NCBI RefSeq assembly: GCF_963675165.1
Contig: NC_087383.1
Coordinates: forward strand, 5,310,839 to 5,374,838
DNA: 64,000 nt
From: Halichondria panicea
Taxonomy: Eukaryota > Porifera > Demospongiae > Suberitida > Halichondriidae
Direction of reading: 5' to 3'
The position numbers and the translations under genes are program-made. A model generated the notes under the pieces. It made no database searches, was not told where the DNA came from, and saw only the letters and a program-made list of their open reading frames with translations. Positions 43,201 through 53,706 of this stretch are shown here, piece by piece. Each line of letters starts with the position of its first letter. Position 1 is the stretch's first letter.

Positions 43201-44820
43201 ACTATATATATTATGAGTAACACCAGTCTGGCGGTTCCAATAATGTTATGGAACGGAATTCAGGTTGGTCAGAGTTGGCCGGTTTCCAAGACACCCATGC
43301 CTTATCTCGTTCATTTCCATATAATACCCGGCCATGGGCCATGGACAATTACAGAAAAATTGATACCCCTATCCATCCAAGCTCAAGTGAACCTGCTGTA
43401 GTAAGTTTCTGTGTTAAAAAAGTGCTATAATTATACTATAATTATGTGCAGTGCGCTTATAGTAAATGAATTCAGTTTTTACTGATTTACCGTGACATTA
43501 TATCCTTGCATGTATGTATATAGAACTTAGAACTTAGAACTTTTGTGGACATGATCGATCTAACTGTACCAAGTCCGAAGGTAGTGAAATGGATGATCTT
43601 CCTCCTGTATACTGCATCACGAAAAGTCTACTCCAAGGTTTGAGGCATGTGCATGCATGTGCTTACAGGGCTGAGTCTGGACGAGCTGAAGCCAAGCATA
43701 TTGTGCAAAAACATCAACAAGATGAAGAAGATTTTCAGAGGGTGCACGTTCGGAGAAGCCACATATTTCAAGATGGCCTTCCTTCAATTAATGTTGAAAG
43801 TTGAAAGTTACATAGGCGAACAGTCAGTTATGATGGTGGACCCCGCCGTGAGTTTTTCCAGTTACTCATGAGGGAGTGTTTCAGCAAGTCAGGATTGTTT
43901 AGGGGATGGCCATGGCCATGCAATACAGTACCTGCGCACAATGTTGAAGCTGTTGCTGATAACAAATACTATATTGTCGGCAAAATGGTATCTATGTGTA
44001 TAGTGCAAGGAGGCCAACCACCACTCTGTTTTGCCGAAGCTATTGCTGATTTTGATGTTTACATTATTGTAGTATTTTGATTCATTATAACAGTAGGCCA
44101 CTTGGCTGTACATTATATTACATACAGTTCCTTCCGGTTTACATCGTGAATAAAACACATATAACATGAGAAATCCTATCTTATTACATATAGGTGAAAG
44201 GATATTTCCTCTACCAAATCATTGCTCAGGAAAGACTTCGACTTTCGTTTCGATTGTGGCTACAGCAAGCCTACCGTCCACATCACCATAGATGACAATA
44301 AACAGCTGGTGAAAGCCATTTGGCTACACTTTGTGTTTTTTCTCCCACTTGCTGAGTTGCAACAGTTGCGTAAAGGATTTCGTGAAACTCTGCAAATGGA
44401 ATTGTTAACTGTTTGCCACCCCAAAGTTGTTCACAGCTTCTTTTCACAGCTTCTTGATTGCGTCACGGGCAACTGGTAACTGCAGACTTTTTCATTAACT
44501 CCTTCGTAATTTTGTACTCACCTCAAGGCTCAAACAACCGCACAAAGGAGGAAGCTGTCATTCTAAGTTGGACCGAGTATGTTGAGGAATGTGTTGGTAA
44601 CCCTTCTTGATTTTATGTCAAAACTAACCTGCAGCTGGTTTTGGTACCACACCGAAGCTTCATTTCACCAATGATTCTGGCCGGTCTTCCAAGGGCTTCA
44701 ACATGCGACTTAAGCATTACTTTCTCTAGGTCGTACGGTCTCCTTTCTATTGATGGGTTTAAAGAGAAAATGGACTTGGCAATATGCGGCTCCTTCGGAT
44801 TTGGTATACCATAATACCCC
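43200..44820 (+). pseudogene. HECT-type ubiquitin ligase-like gene relic
   Basis: Several plus-strand fragments follow the order of HECT-like proteins common in sponges and cnidarians. These are RVHVRRSHIFQDGL, then IGEQSV with RREFFQLLMRECFSKSGL, then HNVEAVADNKYYIVGKMVS, QGGQPPLCFAEAIADF, LVKAIWLHFVFFLPLAELQQ, LRKGFRETLQMELL, YSPQGSNNRTKEEAV and VPHRSFISPMILAGLPRAS. They lie in different frames with short introns and breaks between them (for example GTTGAAA doubled near 43791). I do not see the catalytic-Cys C-terminal segment, so even an intact copy could lack ligase activity. It is probably a decayed member of a multigene family. Confidence 0.6.
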
Positions 44821-44947
44821 GCTATGACTTATGGACGTATTGTGTTAATTGACTTTATTGACTTATTAATTGACTTTTCATCGCATTTCTAGTTATGACA
44901 TGATATGTATACGCGTATATATAATATAATTATGTATACTGCATTAA

Positions 44948-45867
44948 CCCTTTCCCGGCTTTAGCCGTCATAATTATGACGGCAGCGGTAGTGATAATTT
45001 TCAAAAAATCGTTGTAGGCGCTGTGTTGGAGCTATGCACACCCTGTAGGTACCAGCACATGCGCATTGGGCTGCTCTTTCACATGGTATCTTTAATATCT
45101 TGCCTCAAGGTACGCTTTGTGCAGTACTGTCGAAAGAAAAGTGACCGTTTGATAATGGCTACAAGATCTTTGTAGTACAACCTCAGCGAGGTTCTAGGGC
45201 AGCTAGACAGTGAGAATAACGATACTTATGGCCTTGTTGTACTTATGGCCTTGTTGAGTAAGAGGACAGTGACTGGGATCATACCAAGAGAGGAAACTAC
45301 TTCTCAGAGGTCAAGCTATAAACATAGAGCCTGAAGAGCCGGAGGAAGAAGCTCCTGAGCATGAACCAAAGTCCTGGACCTTGTAAGTAACTATGGAGTA
45401 TCATATGTAGTCTGGATAGCTTCAGTATGGTATGCTTAGTCTAGTTAGTACACAAGTGGACATCATGAGCCATCATTGAACTTGTAAACCTGTGTGTAGG
45501 TGAAGAAAACATTTCCCGGGAAAAGAGCGTCTGCCGATACAACCTCGCAGAGTAGTTTCTGCTGATCCTGATTGAACCATGTCACCGTGAGAACATTGAG
45601 AACACTTACTTAGTGTTTTTAGTTACTTCATGCCTTCATACAATATTCTTTATGTTCATAATTGTGAAATGTGTAAAAAATCGTTAATTAGTGGGGGGTG
45701 GTCAGTTGCTAGGTAACGATGATGATGTCATGGTACCCCCAGGATCTGGGCTACCTGTAGGAAATAGTTGCAAGTGATTTCAATGCATTGTTCATGAGAT
45801 ATGTATTTTTAAAGAAAAATATGTATTTATTCTGTATTTTGTTTTTTTAATTAAAGCCGGGAAAGGG
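44948..45867. mobile_element. piggyBac-like MITE, copy 3 (full length, 920 bp)
   Basis: TTAA flanks both ends (44944-44947, 45868-45871). The ends are inverted (CCCTTTCCCGGCTTTA and TTAAAGCCGGGAAAGGG). Inside, a stretch near 45154 could encode LSEVLGQLDSENNDTYG after an ATGGCTACAAGATC start that is soon followed by a stop. This may be a remnant of a transposase N-terminus. CTTATGGCCTTGTTG is doubled near 45227-45257. Confidence 0.85.
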
Positions 45868-45981
45868 TTAATTGTTGTGAGATAATTATGGTACAATTAT
45901 ACTACATGCATGATTATACTACATGCATGATATTAATTTATGCAATCCAAACAGCCTGACAACAAATGACGTCCAATAGTT

Positions 45982-46660
45982 TCAATAGCTGTGGTGTACA
46001 ATCTCTTTGCACTCGGAAGTTTGGAATGCTTCCAAATTTCGAGACAACTCACTGCAAGGGAGTCTTGGTACCGGAACATGTGCATTCGTTAGTTCATCAA
46101 CATCAATTTCACTTTCTATATTATCCAAATCACTCGTACACAAGCCTTCAACAAGCAGTTGGTACGGCGTTCGGCTGCCTTCGGATGACAGCGAATGATT
46201 ATTCCAACTTTCTTGAAACTCGGAAAGGTTCTTATTTATCAGGGGAGATGAGTGGGTCAAGCACCTCTTCGACTCGTACTCACAACGCATCTGTGAACAT
46301 CTCTCCACATGCGCTCTATTCACTCGTTGTGGACAGAGCTTCCAGTGGGAACACAGGAGTACTGTGATCCCCCATGATCTGAACGAACAAAGCCTGAAAT
46401 TCTTCGAAAAAAGTCCAATACAGTGGGTGCACGATTGTTGTCAGCACAGTGTAGGTAGGTAATTGTACGTGAAAACCCATCTACTGCTCCATGAATAACA
46501 AATCGCCATCGTATAAGCTTGTGATGGCCGTCAATATGCCATATGTAATTTGGATGAGGAACGGTATACACTCTACGTCGTACAACAGAATGACGACGGG
46601 CAACAACATTATCATGATTCGTGGAGCATTCGGCGAGTTACTCTAACACCACGCCGAACC
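45982..46660 (-). pseudogene. Integrase-like (rve/DDE) gene relic, copy 2
   Basis: Read from 46660 to 45982: RRVYTVPHPNYIWHIDGHHK, FVIHGAVDGFSRTITYLHC, TVLDFFRRISGFVRSDHGGS, PTGSSVHNE, then after breaks NKNLSEFQESWNNHSLSSEG and SRTPYQLLVEGL. The IDGHH Asp and RSDHGG Asp are the first two acids of an integrase triad. The segment that should hold the Glu (NERIERxW) is scrambled. It is related to the copy at 15187-15935. No element ends were located. Confidence 0.65.
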
Positions 46661-47098
46661 AGATGACCCTGTAAAAGTACCTCACCAAAGTACCTCACCA
46701 TCATTCGGATGCTCTTGTTTGATTGCTATAATCAAATCATCCAGCTCATTAGTACAAAGGGGGGGTGTAGCCTCACTAAGTGTTGATCAAGAGATATTCA
46801 TAAGTTGTGCAATCTTACTCTAATTAAAATTGAGTTTCCTCCACTCCAGAATCATTTCAATGCTGATATCTTCCACAGGCAACAGGTGGAGGAGCGACAC
46901 TATATATACACCATTGAATTGTGCACACATAATAATTCAAAAGCGTATATGACACAATAGAGATAAATTTACCTATTTCCTGTGATGGAGCCTGACTTGC
47001 CATGGTATACTAATGTATAATGAAACAGTTCCTTGTCTAGTACAGGTATTAATAAATTATAACCCACCCAATTTATTTCCACTGACATTCCCTATATC
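46661..47098. other. No recognisable gene
   Basis: Nothing supportable. CCTCACCAAAGTA is doubled near 46680-46702. Confidence 0.45.
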
Positions 47099-47320
47099 CT
47101 CCCACTGACATAATTATAATGATTATATCTGACATAATAATTATAATAATGGGATATATGTTATATAATTATATCCCATGCTTGCCACTGAAATATAATA
47201 TATCCCTGCTGACATATAATTATTATATCCCCAATATATATTATATCCCTGCTGCCCCAATATATATTATATCATATATTATGCTGACATATAATATATA
47301 TCCCCGATATTATATCCTTT
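47099..47320. repeat. AT-rich irregular array
   Basis: Repeats of ATATAATTATATCCC and CTGCTGACATATAAT-like units make an AT-rich block. The short open frame through it is not a gene. Confidence 0.75.
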
Positions 47321-47499
47321 GTTTAATTGAATTTTGACACATAATTATGGCACCCCATACTGTTAACTTAATTGTATCTTTCACCACAGGAATCAACTGA
47401 CTGTCAGTCTGCACACAAAGCCCACGCAGTTTAATCTGCAGTCTCTGTTGCTATGCAACAATCGTTAAATTAATCAGAGTAACATTGCTAATCTAATTA
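47321..47499. other. Spacer before Helitron relic
   Basis: No feature recognised. Confidence 0.4.
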
Positions 47500-48570
47500 T
47501 TTTCACATTCATTGCCGCTTCCTTCGTTTACGTCTTCATCAAATTTTCGTTTGCACTGCAGCTCTGCAGCTCCTCTATTTTTACTCTCAGTTTTATCTCT
47601 AGAAAATCACCATGAAGACCTTTCTCAACTGATTGCAACATGCCAGAGGCACATACTGTCTTCGAACTCGTCATGGAAGATTTGGCTATCCCAAACCATA
47701 ACAAACAGAAGAAGCTCGTAATGATGGAAGCTCGTAATGATGGTATGATCAACCCCGTACAGCATGGCGTGCTAACGTGGACATGCAGTTCATCGTATCC
47801 AGACGTCGGGTCATTGACTACTGCACCAAGTACGTCACCAAAAGTGAGCCAAAAGTGAGCCAAAGTCGTCAACGACACCTTCACAAGAATAGTCAGAGGC
47901 TGGCAACAAATCTCTCAAGACCAACTCCTAATACACACTGTAGGAGACATGCCACATCCTGTTGCAGCTACAAATGTACAAATCATCCATCACGCTTAGC
48001 TTGGAGGAACAGGTCCAGCAAGATGGTCGAGCAACAGCCCTAGACCACTACCTTGCCCGACCATCCTCTGCTACCTTCAATACCACAACAGTACACCATG
48101 CCAAATGAGCTGGGTGCACAGCCTAACACGAGAAGCAACAAAGTGGTAGTCATCACCCGATTGTACTACCCACCTGATCCTGCTGGAACCAAGTACGAGC
48201 AGTATTGTCAACAATCATTGATGAAGTATAAGAGTTTTCGCACAGGGTCATTTGCTCCTTCCTCCCTTGAAGAAGACCTACAAGTATACCAACAACAACA
48301 AAATCCAACCAACGATGAGGTATATGTTTTACTGTAGGATGAGCAAAGCCGGTCACAACGAGCACAAGAAGAGTGGATGCTTCAGCCAGACAGCAGACTG
48401 GACAGCGGATCACACGTTCACAACACCAAAAAATCTTCAAGAACGTCAGCTGGAGGTGTACACCACAGTCAAACACCACTACGAGAACAACAACCCTACA
48501 CCACTCTGCATGATTGTCACAGGTACAGCTGGCACAGGGTATCTACATCAGACTGCTGTTAGGTGACACC
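47500..48570 (+). pseudogene. Helitron-type Rep/helicase relic
   Basis: Three pieces of a Helitron-type protein lie in order on the plus strand. First is a Cys-rich/FGYPKP-like region near 47640-47700. Next is RNDGMINPVQHG...DMQFIVSRRRVIDYCTKYVTKSEP (47740-47860), typical of the Helitron helicase-like N domain. Third is LQERQLEVYTTVKHHYENN with MIVTGTAGTG (48430-48540), the start of a PIF1-type helicase including the Walker A motif. Frames are broken by a 16-bp (47711-47742) and an 11-bp (47840-47861) tandem duplication. The catalytic Rep Tyr pair and most of the helicase are absent. It ends abruptly next to the DIRS-like relic. Confidence 0.65.
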
Positions 48571-48583
48571 GCCTGTTTGTGTT

Positions 48584-49369
48584 TCAGGGCGTCCGCAACT
48601 GCATTGAAGATATTAGGTGCCGAACGGAGATTGGGTCAATAAACATTGAGCCGTTCCACTGTACGGGGCGGTCGTCTGGGTGGACTGGTATTAACCTATA
48701 TGCGGCTTCGATGTCCACTTTAGCTAGAAGTGCTCCTTTTCCGATATGGAGTATTCTGTTGGCTATGTCGTCCACCGTGGTATAGGATAGGGAGCATAGC
48801 TCAGGCTCAATTCCACTGTTGACGCTACCCATGGGAGGGTGGGATAGGTCGGTGATTAGGCGCCACTTGCCGGTGTTATGGCCCTTTGGGATCACCCCAA
48901 AGCGAGTTGGGGGCAACGGATGGCTCGGGCCGAGTAGGGACTGCTCTTTCTGTAGGTATGCCGTAACCACTTCAGGGTGTTTGTTGAGATGAGAGGTGCC
49001 CCATACTGGAACCCAGATTCGGAATCCGTCTGTTAATTCATTGATAATATAGTTGTGTGTCTGGAGGGCATGCTTCCAGGCCAATGGTGTTCGACATGGA
49101 GTGCATGCGTCCAGTGCCAGAAGGTCAGTGGTATAAGGGTACAGGTTGTCCCACGGAATGTCTGTGTGGGAGAGTGCGGAGTAGTATGGCTCAGTTAGAG
49201 ACCATGTATCACACCTTGTGGGTGGAGTTTCTAATATCCTACGTGTGCATGCATACCCAACTCTAGCTATCTTATGAATTATTCTATCATTGAGAGCAGT
49301 ACCAACAATAAATGAATAGTGGTTCAACGTAATGACGTGGTGAACTACTACAAACAACACCAACAACAC
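48584..49369 (-). pseudogene. DIRS-type reverse transcriptase fragment
   Basis: The 261-codon frame contains FRIWVPVWGTSHLNKHPEVV, FGVIPKGHNTGKWRLITDLS, SVNSGIEPELCSLSYTTVDD and ALLAKVDIEAAYRLIPVHPD. These are the fingers and first catalytic Asp (VDIEAAY) of a DIRS-type reverse transcriptase. The LPFGLRSAP segment is damaged: WNGSMFIDP is followed out of frame by RSAPNIFNAVADAL. The YxDD motif is missing. The first about 35 residues of the frame are probably not part of the protein. Confidence 0.75.
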
Positions 49370-49404
49370 AATAAATGAATAGCTGGTTCAACCTAATGAA
49401 CTAC

Positions 49405-49713
49405 TTAAAGGGTCCGTTTCCCTACGATTGAAATGTCATTGATGCCAGTGGCGGCCCTGACCATATGAAGGCTCGGATGGGACCCTCGGCATCCTTGGCA
49501 GGTGTGGGCTCTGAGGCAACGTTGGGCTTTCTTGCCGCCCCTGTCTGAGTAGGCCAGGCCTGGGGGTTGGGCCAACTGCTCGTGGGCCTGGTGGGGCAGT
49601 TTTACGTCATGTGGTCTGTGTTTAGACATAGCTCGCACCTCGGTAGCCTCGATCCCAGGCCGCTCTTCCTCGAAGAGAGGTCCTGGTATCGGCTGTTTGC
49701 GCATGCGCCACAT
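49405..49713 (-). pseudogene. Gag C-terminal fragment of DIRS-like relic
   Basis: The minus frame includes QRCLRAHTCQGCRGSHPSLHM, a Cys/His cluster typical of the nucleocapsid end of such Gag proteins. It lies directly upstream of the reverse transcriptase frame on the same strand. Confidence 0.5.
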
Positions 49714-50210
49714 AATCCCCAGAAACTGGGGACTCCGGATATCATTGTATAATGCTCAGTAAAACCAAATGCTCAGTAAAACCATGACGTCACAACGAAC
49801 GGAAGTGGATTAAAGGAAGTGGAGAAGAAGGTTTCTAGCCCGTGTGATAGCATTCTAATAGCTGCCTGCTATGTTAACAAAGAACTCACAGCCTGCAACA
49901 GTAAGGCTGACATTAGCCTATATGGACAGGCCACGCCCATCTGACACTAACCTTGGTGAAAGTCTACATGTAGACTCTATCAGAAGAAATAGCATGCTGT
50001 AACCAAACGTACAGCTATGTCTCTAGCTAGCTAGCTATATAGCTCTGTGTATGTAGCTCTGTGTATGTAGTGTTGTTCTTTGTGTGTATGCGTTATTCAG
50101 GATATTTTTCGGGTAAAATGTCAGTTTAATGGAAACATTACGGTCCAATAATTTTGCGCATGCGCAAACAGTCAGTAGCAGGCCTCCTTTCTGAGGCCTT
50201 GTGAAGGAGG

Positions 50211-50613
50211 CTAGCACCACGGGAGTGTCTTGGCCCGGCCTGTGAAGGCCTCGTTGAACCAGTTCAGATCCAGGGTTTTCCGACGATATTGTCTATCGTA
50301 GGCCCCAGTTTGATAATTAATCCCTAGGTAAGTGAAGGTAAGTGAACAATGCAGGGGGGAAGCGAGAGGTGAGGATCCCTGCCATGAGTGCATACCGCTC
50401 TGCCCACTGCCTGAACAGGTGGGTGGGGTCTACCCGATGCCGAGTCGAGTACTCAATCTTCTTAACTGTCTTTGACAGTAGAAGTGCGGCCAGTGGTGGT
50501 ATGGGGTGGGGGTGGGCCCCTCGGCTGTCTGGGTTGCCACCAGTGCCAGTGGCATCAGGCTCTCGCCTGGGACCTGTATGTCTTGGCAGCAAACTATCAG
50601 AATGGATAGCCAA
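50211..50613 (-). pseudogene. Gag central fragment of DIRS-like relic
   Basis: Two overlapping frames contain DPTHLFRQWAERYALMAGIL, FPPALFTYL and then AYDRQYRRKTLDLNWFNEAF with GRAKTLPWC. These phrases match Gag-like proteins of DIRS-type elements as I recall them (YDxxFRRxxA...LFxxxFxGRA). A frameshift near 50340 coincides with a doubled AGGTAAGTGAA unit. Confidence 0.55.
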
Positions 50614-50770
50614 TGGAGTGATTGCCCAAACCGTACCCTATATGGAGTGGATAGCTACTGGCGTAAAGCTATCGGAATGGATAGCCAGTGCCCATGCCCT
50701 TAATTAATTTATTTCAGTTACATGTATATCTGGCAATGCGAAGCTATCGGAATGGATAGCCGGTGCCCAT
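50590..50770. repeat. CTATCGGAATGGATAGCC repeats, left cluster
   Basis: At least three variants of AGCTATCGGAATGGATAGCC followed by GGTGCCCATGCCC or AGTGCCCATGCCC. The unit contains the imperfect palindrome GGCTATCCATTCCGATAGC. The same unit flanks the large inverted repeat on its right side in the same orientation. Confidence 0.75.
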
Positions 50771-50997
50771 GCCCTATTTCAGTTACATGTACAGTGCAAC
50801 AAGTAGAACTTTTGTTTTTTTACGTATATCTTCTAAACTAAATGTGATTGGATCAATTTGAGTGCAGGTACTGAAAGTTCAACTAATTGGCGCTTCCAGT
50901 GGACCACCACCTGTTATATCATATGACATCATCATTCCAAATGGCTGCTAGAATATGTGTACATTGGAAAATATGTTAGGCATGGAACTATCTTATA

Positions 50998-51417
50998 TGT
51001 GACAGGCTCTAGGAAAACCAGACTATTGGAGCAGACTAAAATTTTGGTGATTAATGTACCAAGTGATAGAGCAGAGCATTGCCTACACAATGATATGCTT
51101 AGTGTTCACATACCTAGTTTCATACCCGAGTTATGCGCGTTGGAAACTCGAAGCCGTAAAATGTAGTATCGAGAAAAACGGCTCTCAAAGATTGCTTAAT
51201 TAGGAAAAATAAGGTAATAGCGATAGTTTGGACGAAGCGTTTCGATGGAAAGAGTTGGATTTAGAGCATCAGATTTTACAGAGAGGTAGTAGAAGGACTG
51301 TAGATACTTATACATCAATAACATTTTATTTGAGATTTTATACTGTAGGCATAAATTTAGCTGTAGCTCAATACTAAATTCTGCTCCAATAGTCTGGTTT
51401 TCCCAGAGCCTGTCACA
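50998..51417. mobile_element. MITE family A, copy 2
   Basis: Begins TGTGACAGGCTCTAGGAAAA and ends TTTTCCCAGAGCCTGTCACA, with terminal inverted repeats of roughly 45 bp (ACCAGACTATTGGAGCAGA). Related along its length to 22638-23044. It sits in the left arm of the large inverted repeat and is absent from the right arm, so it inserted after the arms formed. Confidence 0.9.
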
Positions 51418-51848
51418 TATGTTTGAGAAATTTGTTGTGCAAGTACTTGCACATCTTTTGAGCAGTGCAGGCTCTGAGATACACAGAATTTTGTAAATTT
51501 TTAGTAGCGTGTTAGGCATTGATTTTTTGAGTTTGTGCTAGTTAAGGTGAGGAGCATGTACTACAATAGTATACTTCATTTGTACTAACTTACAGGAGCT
51601 AGACCAGTCTCTTCTTTGCTAGAGCGGCCCTTCTTGTCAAAAATGGTGATTTTCTTGGTTTCTGTTGCGTAGTAGTGTAAATTGCCACGCCCCTGTGACA
51701 CATTATGACTAGGTGTAGTTGCAGGTTAGACTAGTTGCAGGTTAGACATCACATGAGCTTGGATGTAGCAAATAAAGACAAGTGATGTCACAAATCAATG
51801 AATATCATTGCTTACGTCAGCAAAAACGGGCAAAGAGCAGCAAAAAAT

Positions 51849-52334
51849 CATAGATTGAAGAGTTAGAGGGATAGGAAACGGTTGGTATCTCGAGTAACAT
51901 CCGCGCTACGCTGCGGTTTAATCGAGGCCATCACAACAATATCTATTTCTACACTCAGTGCATAATAAACTACAACTAACTGTGCTTAGTCCGTGCAACT
52001 CACTTATATTTCAAGGTCTATACCTACTTGTAGTCATAACCAGCACGCTTACACGTTACATGTTCCAATAGCTCTTGGGAACATATAACTTTACTGGGTG
52101 TGGTCAGTCATTAGCAAGTACTACACGTGGCTCATGGACTAGGCGTGTTATAAGTTGCTGAAAGAGATGATGTCTAGAGGAAACACAGCTTTGGGAGTTA
52201 CCCGGCAAAAATGTGGTTAATAGCCTCATTCATAGGGCGTAGCGCGGATAATTTTCGAGGCTCCACTGCAGATTCAATGTAAAATCATCACGTGCACCAC
52301 TCCGTTTCCTATCCCTCTAACTCTTCAATCTATG
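51849..52334. mobile_element. CATAGAT-end element, 486 bp, gene-less
   Basis: Begins CATAGATTGAAGAG and ends CTCTTCAATCTATG. Further in, both ends carry AGAGGGATAGGAAACGG and ATCCGCGCTACGC. The ends match those of the tyrosine-recombinase element at 53462-60474 and of 61241-63732. No target duplication is obvious here. Confidence 0.75.
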
Positions 52335-52834
52335 GGCAAAATCACCATTTTTGACAAGAAGGGGCCGCTCTAGCAAAGAAGAGAATGGGTAGTACAAATG
52401 AAAAGTATACTATTGCAGTCATGCTCCTCAAAAATCAGACCTTAACTAGCACAAACTCAAAAAATCAATGCCTAACACATTTGCTACTAAAAATTTACAA
52501 AATTCTGTGTATCTCAGAACCTACTACCAGCCTGCACTTCCGCTGGAGCTCAAAAGATGTGCAAGGTAATGAAGTACTTGCAAAACAAATTTCAGATCTT
52601 AACTCAAACATATAAGATAGTTCCATGACTAACATATTTTCCAATGTACACATATTCTAGCAGTCATTTTGGAATGATGATGTCATATGATGTAACAGGT
52701 GGTGGTCCACTGGAAGCGCCAATAGTTGAACTTTCAGTACCTGCACTCAAATTGATCCAATCGTTTAGAAGATATACACAAAAACGTAAAAAAACAAAAG
52801 TTCTACTCTCTTTGGTTGTTGCACTGTATATCTG

Positions 52835-52980
52835 GAGCTATCGGAATGAATAGCCGGTGCCAATGCCCCCTGCAGCTATCGGCGTGGACAACCAGTTATA
52901 TCTGGCAGTGTGGAATGGATAGCCGGTGCCAATGCATACCCTTGGCAGTGTGAATGGATAGCCGGTGCCAAGCTATACCC
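52835..52980. repeat. CTATCGGAATGGATAGCC repeats, right cluster
   Basis: Four degenerate units (GGAATGAATAGCCGGTGCC, GTGGAATGGATAGCCGGTGCC and so on) lie in the same orientation as the left cluster at 50590-50770. Confidence 0.7.
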
Positions 52981-53454
52981 GGCAGTGCTCTGTGTAGTTA
53001 AGGCCTGGGTCAGGCACTGATAAGATTAATTTTATTCATTACCAACATTTAATGTAGATGATGTAGATTATGTAGTGTTAATGAGATTCATAACCATTAT
53101 TAATGTTTTCGTTGCAATTGATGTCACATGTCAAGAAGAAGTCAAGGTACTTGCTTAGCTAGCTGCTGGAACTATTGTACAGAATCTTTAGCAACAAATG
53201 CGGTGGACTTGCACAAGGTAAGACTAGTTGTTTAGGCCCTCAAAAGATAGAGTAGGTTGTCATGATTATATTTCCAGCGGGGGAAGTCAATATGTGCAAA
53301 ACTGCCTTAGCTATACTGGCTTCTTTAGCTCTGACAGCCACTCTAGAGGTAGGCTATGCTGTGTATCTCAAGAATACAGTAACTCCTACTCTTCCCCCGC
53401 CGGATATTAGTACCTAGCAATGATAAGTTCATCTAGCCTTGTTTTTGAAGCTTG
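52981..53454. other. No gene; short inverted match to 60692-60722
   Basis: CTGTGTAGTTAAGGCC near 52990 is found inverted at about 60704-60720 (GGCCTTAACTACGCAGAG), on the far side of the tyrosine-recombinase element. No protein seen. Confidence 0.45.
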
Positions 53455-53461
53455 ATCTTAG
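53455..53461. repeat. 7-bp target duplication, left (ATCTTAG)
   Basis: ATCTTAG directly precedes the left terminal repeat and is repeated at 60475-60481. Confidence 0.8.
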
Positions 53462-53706
53462 CATAGATTGAAAAGGAAGGGGATTGGAAACGACCAGGCC
53501 TCCATGTGTAAATGGTTGAAACACTCCGCGTTATGATTTCGCGATCGCGATTATTTTTGTTTTGACCGTACTCTGGTTGTATTTCAACTGTTTCTAGCTC
53601 TCCTATCCACTAGCGATCACTCAGAGGCTGGGAGGTTACTCTAGAGAAGTAAGTTTACACCACTGACAAGCTCTAACTTGTCTAAGTCCGCTGTCTTTAC
53701 GTTATG

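Larger units (their letters stand above)
48571..50760 (-). mobile_element. Truncated DIRS-like retroelement relic
   Basis: On the minus strand, from about 50760 down, there are a Gag-like region, a Cys-rich Gag tail and a reverse transcriptase that stops at about 48580, where the Helitron relic begins. No tyrosine recombinase, methyltransferase or split repeats of a full DIRS element are present. The boundary at 48571-48585 is a sharp junction between two unrelated element types. Confidence 0.6.
50791..52829. repeat. Large inverted repeat, about 0.45-kb arms
   Basis: The left arm (50791-51655, containing MITE A) and right arm (52337-52829) are inverted copies. Shared stretches include GTGGACCACCACCTGTTA, TGTACATTGGAAAATATGTTAG (broken by the MITE), GCTCCTCAAAAATCAG-like sequence and CCCCTTCTTGTCAAAAATGGTG. 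The 680-bp loop holds a further inverted-repeat element at 51849-52334. The arms have no coding capacity. Confidence 0.8.

Noticed and set aside
47119..47337. 72-codon Tyr/Ile-rich frame
   Set aside because: Entirely within the AT-rich array.
51196..51519. 107-codon minus frame
   Set aside because: Runs through the right half of MITE A and the arm of the inverted repeat; the matching frame at 52385-52615 is the other arm. There is no protein-like conservation beyond the repeat itself.
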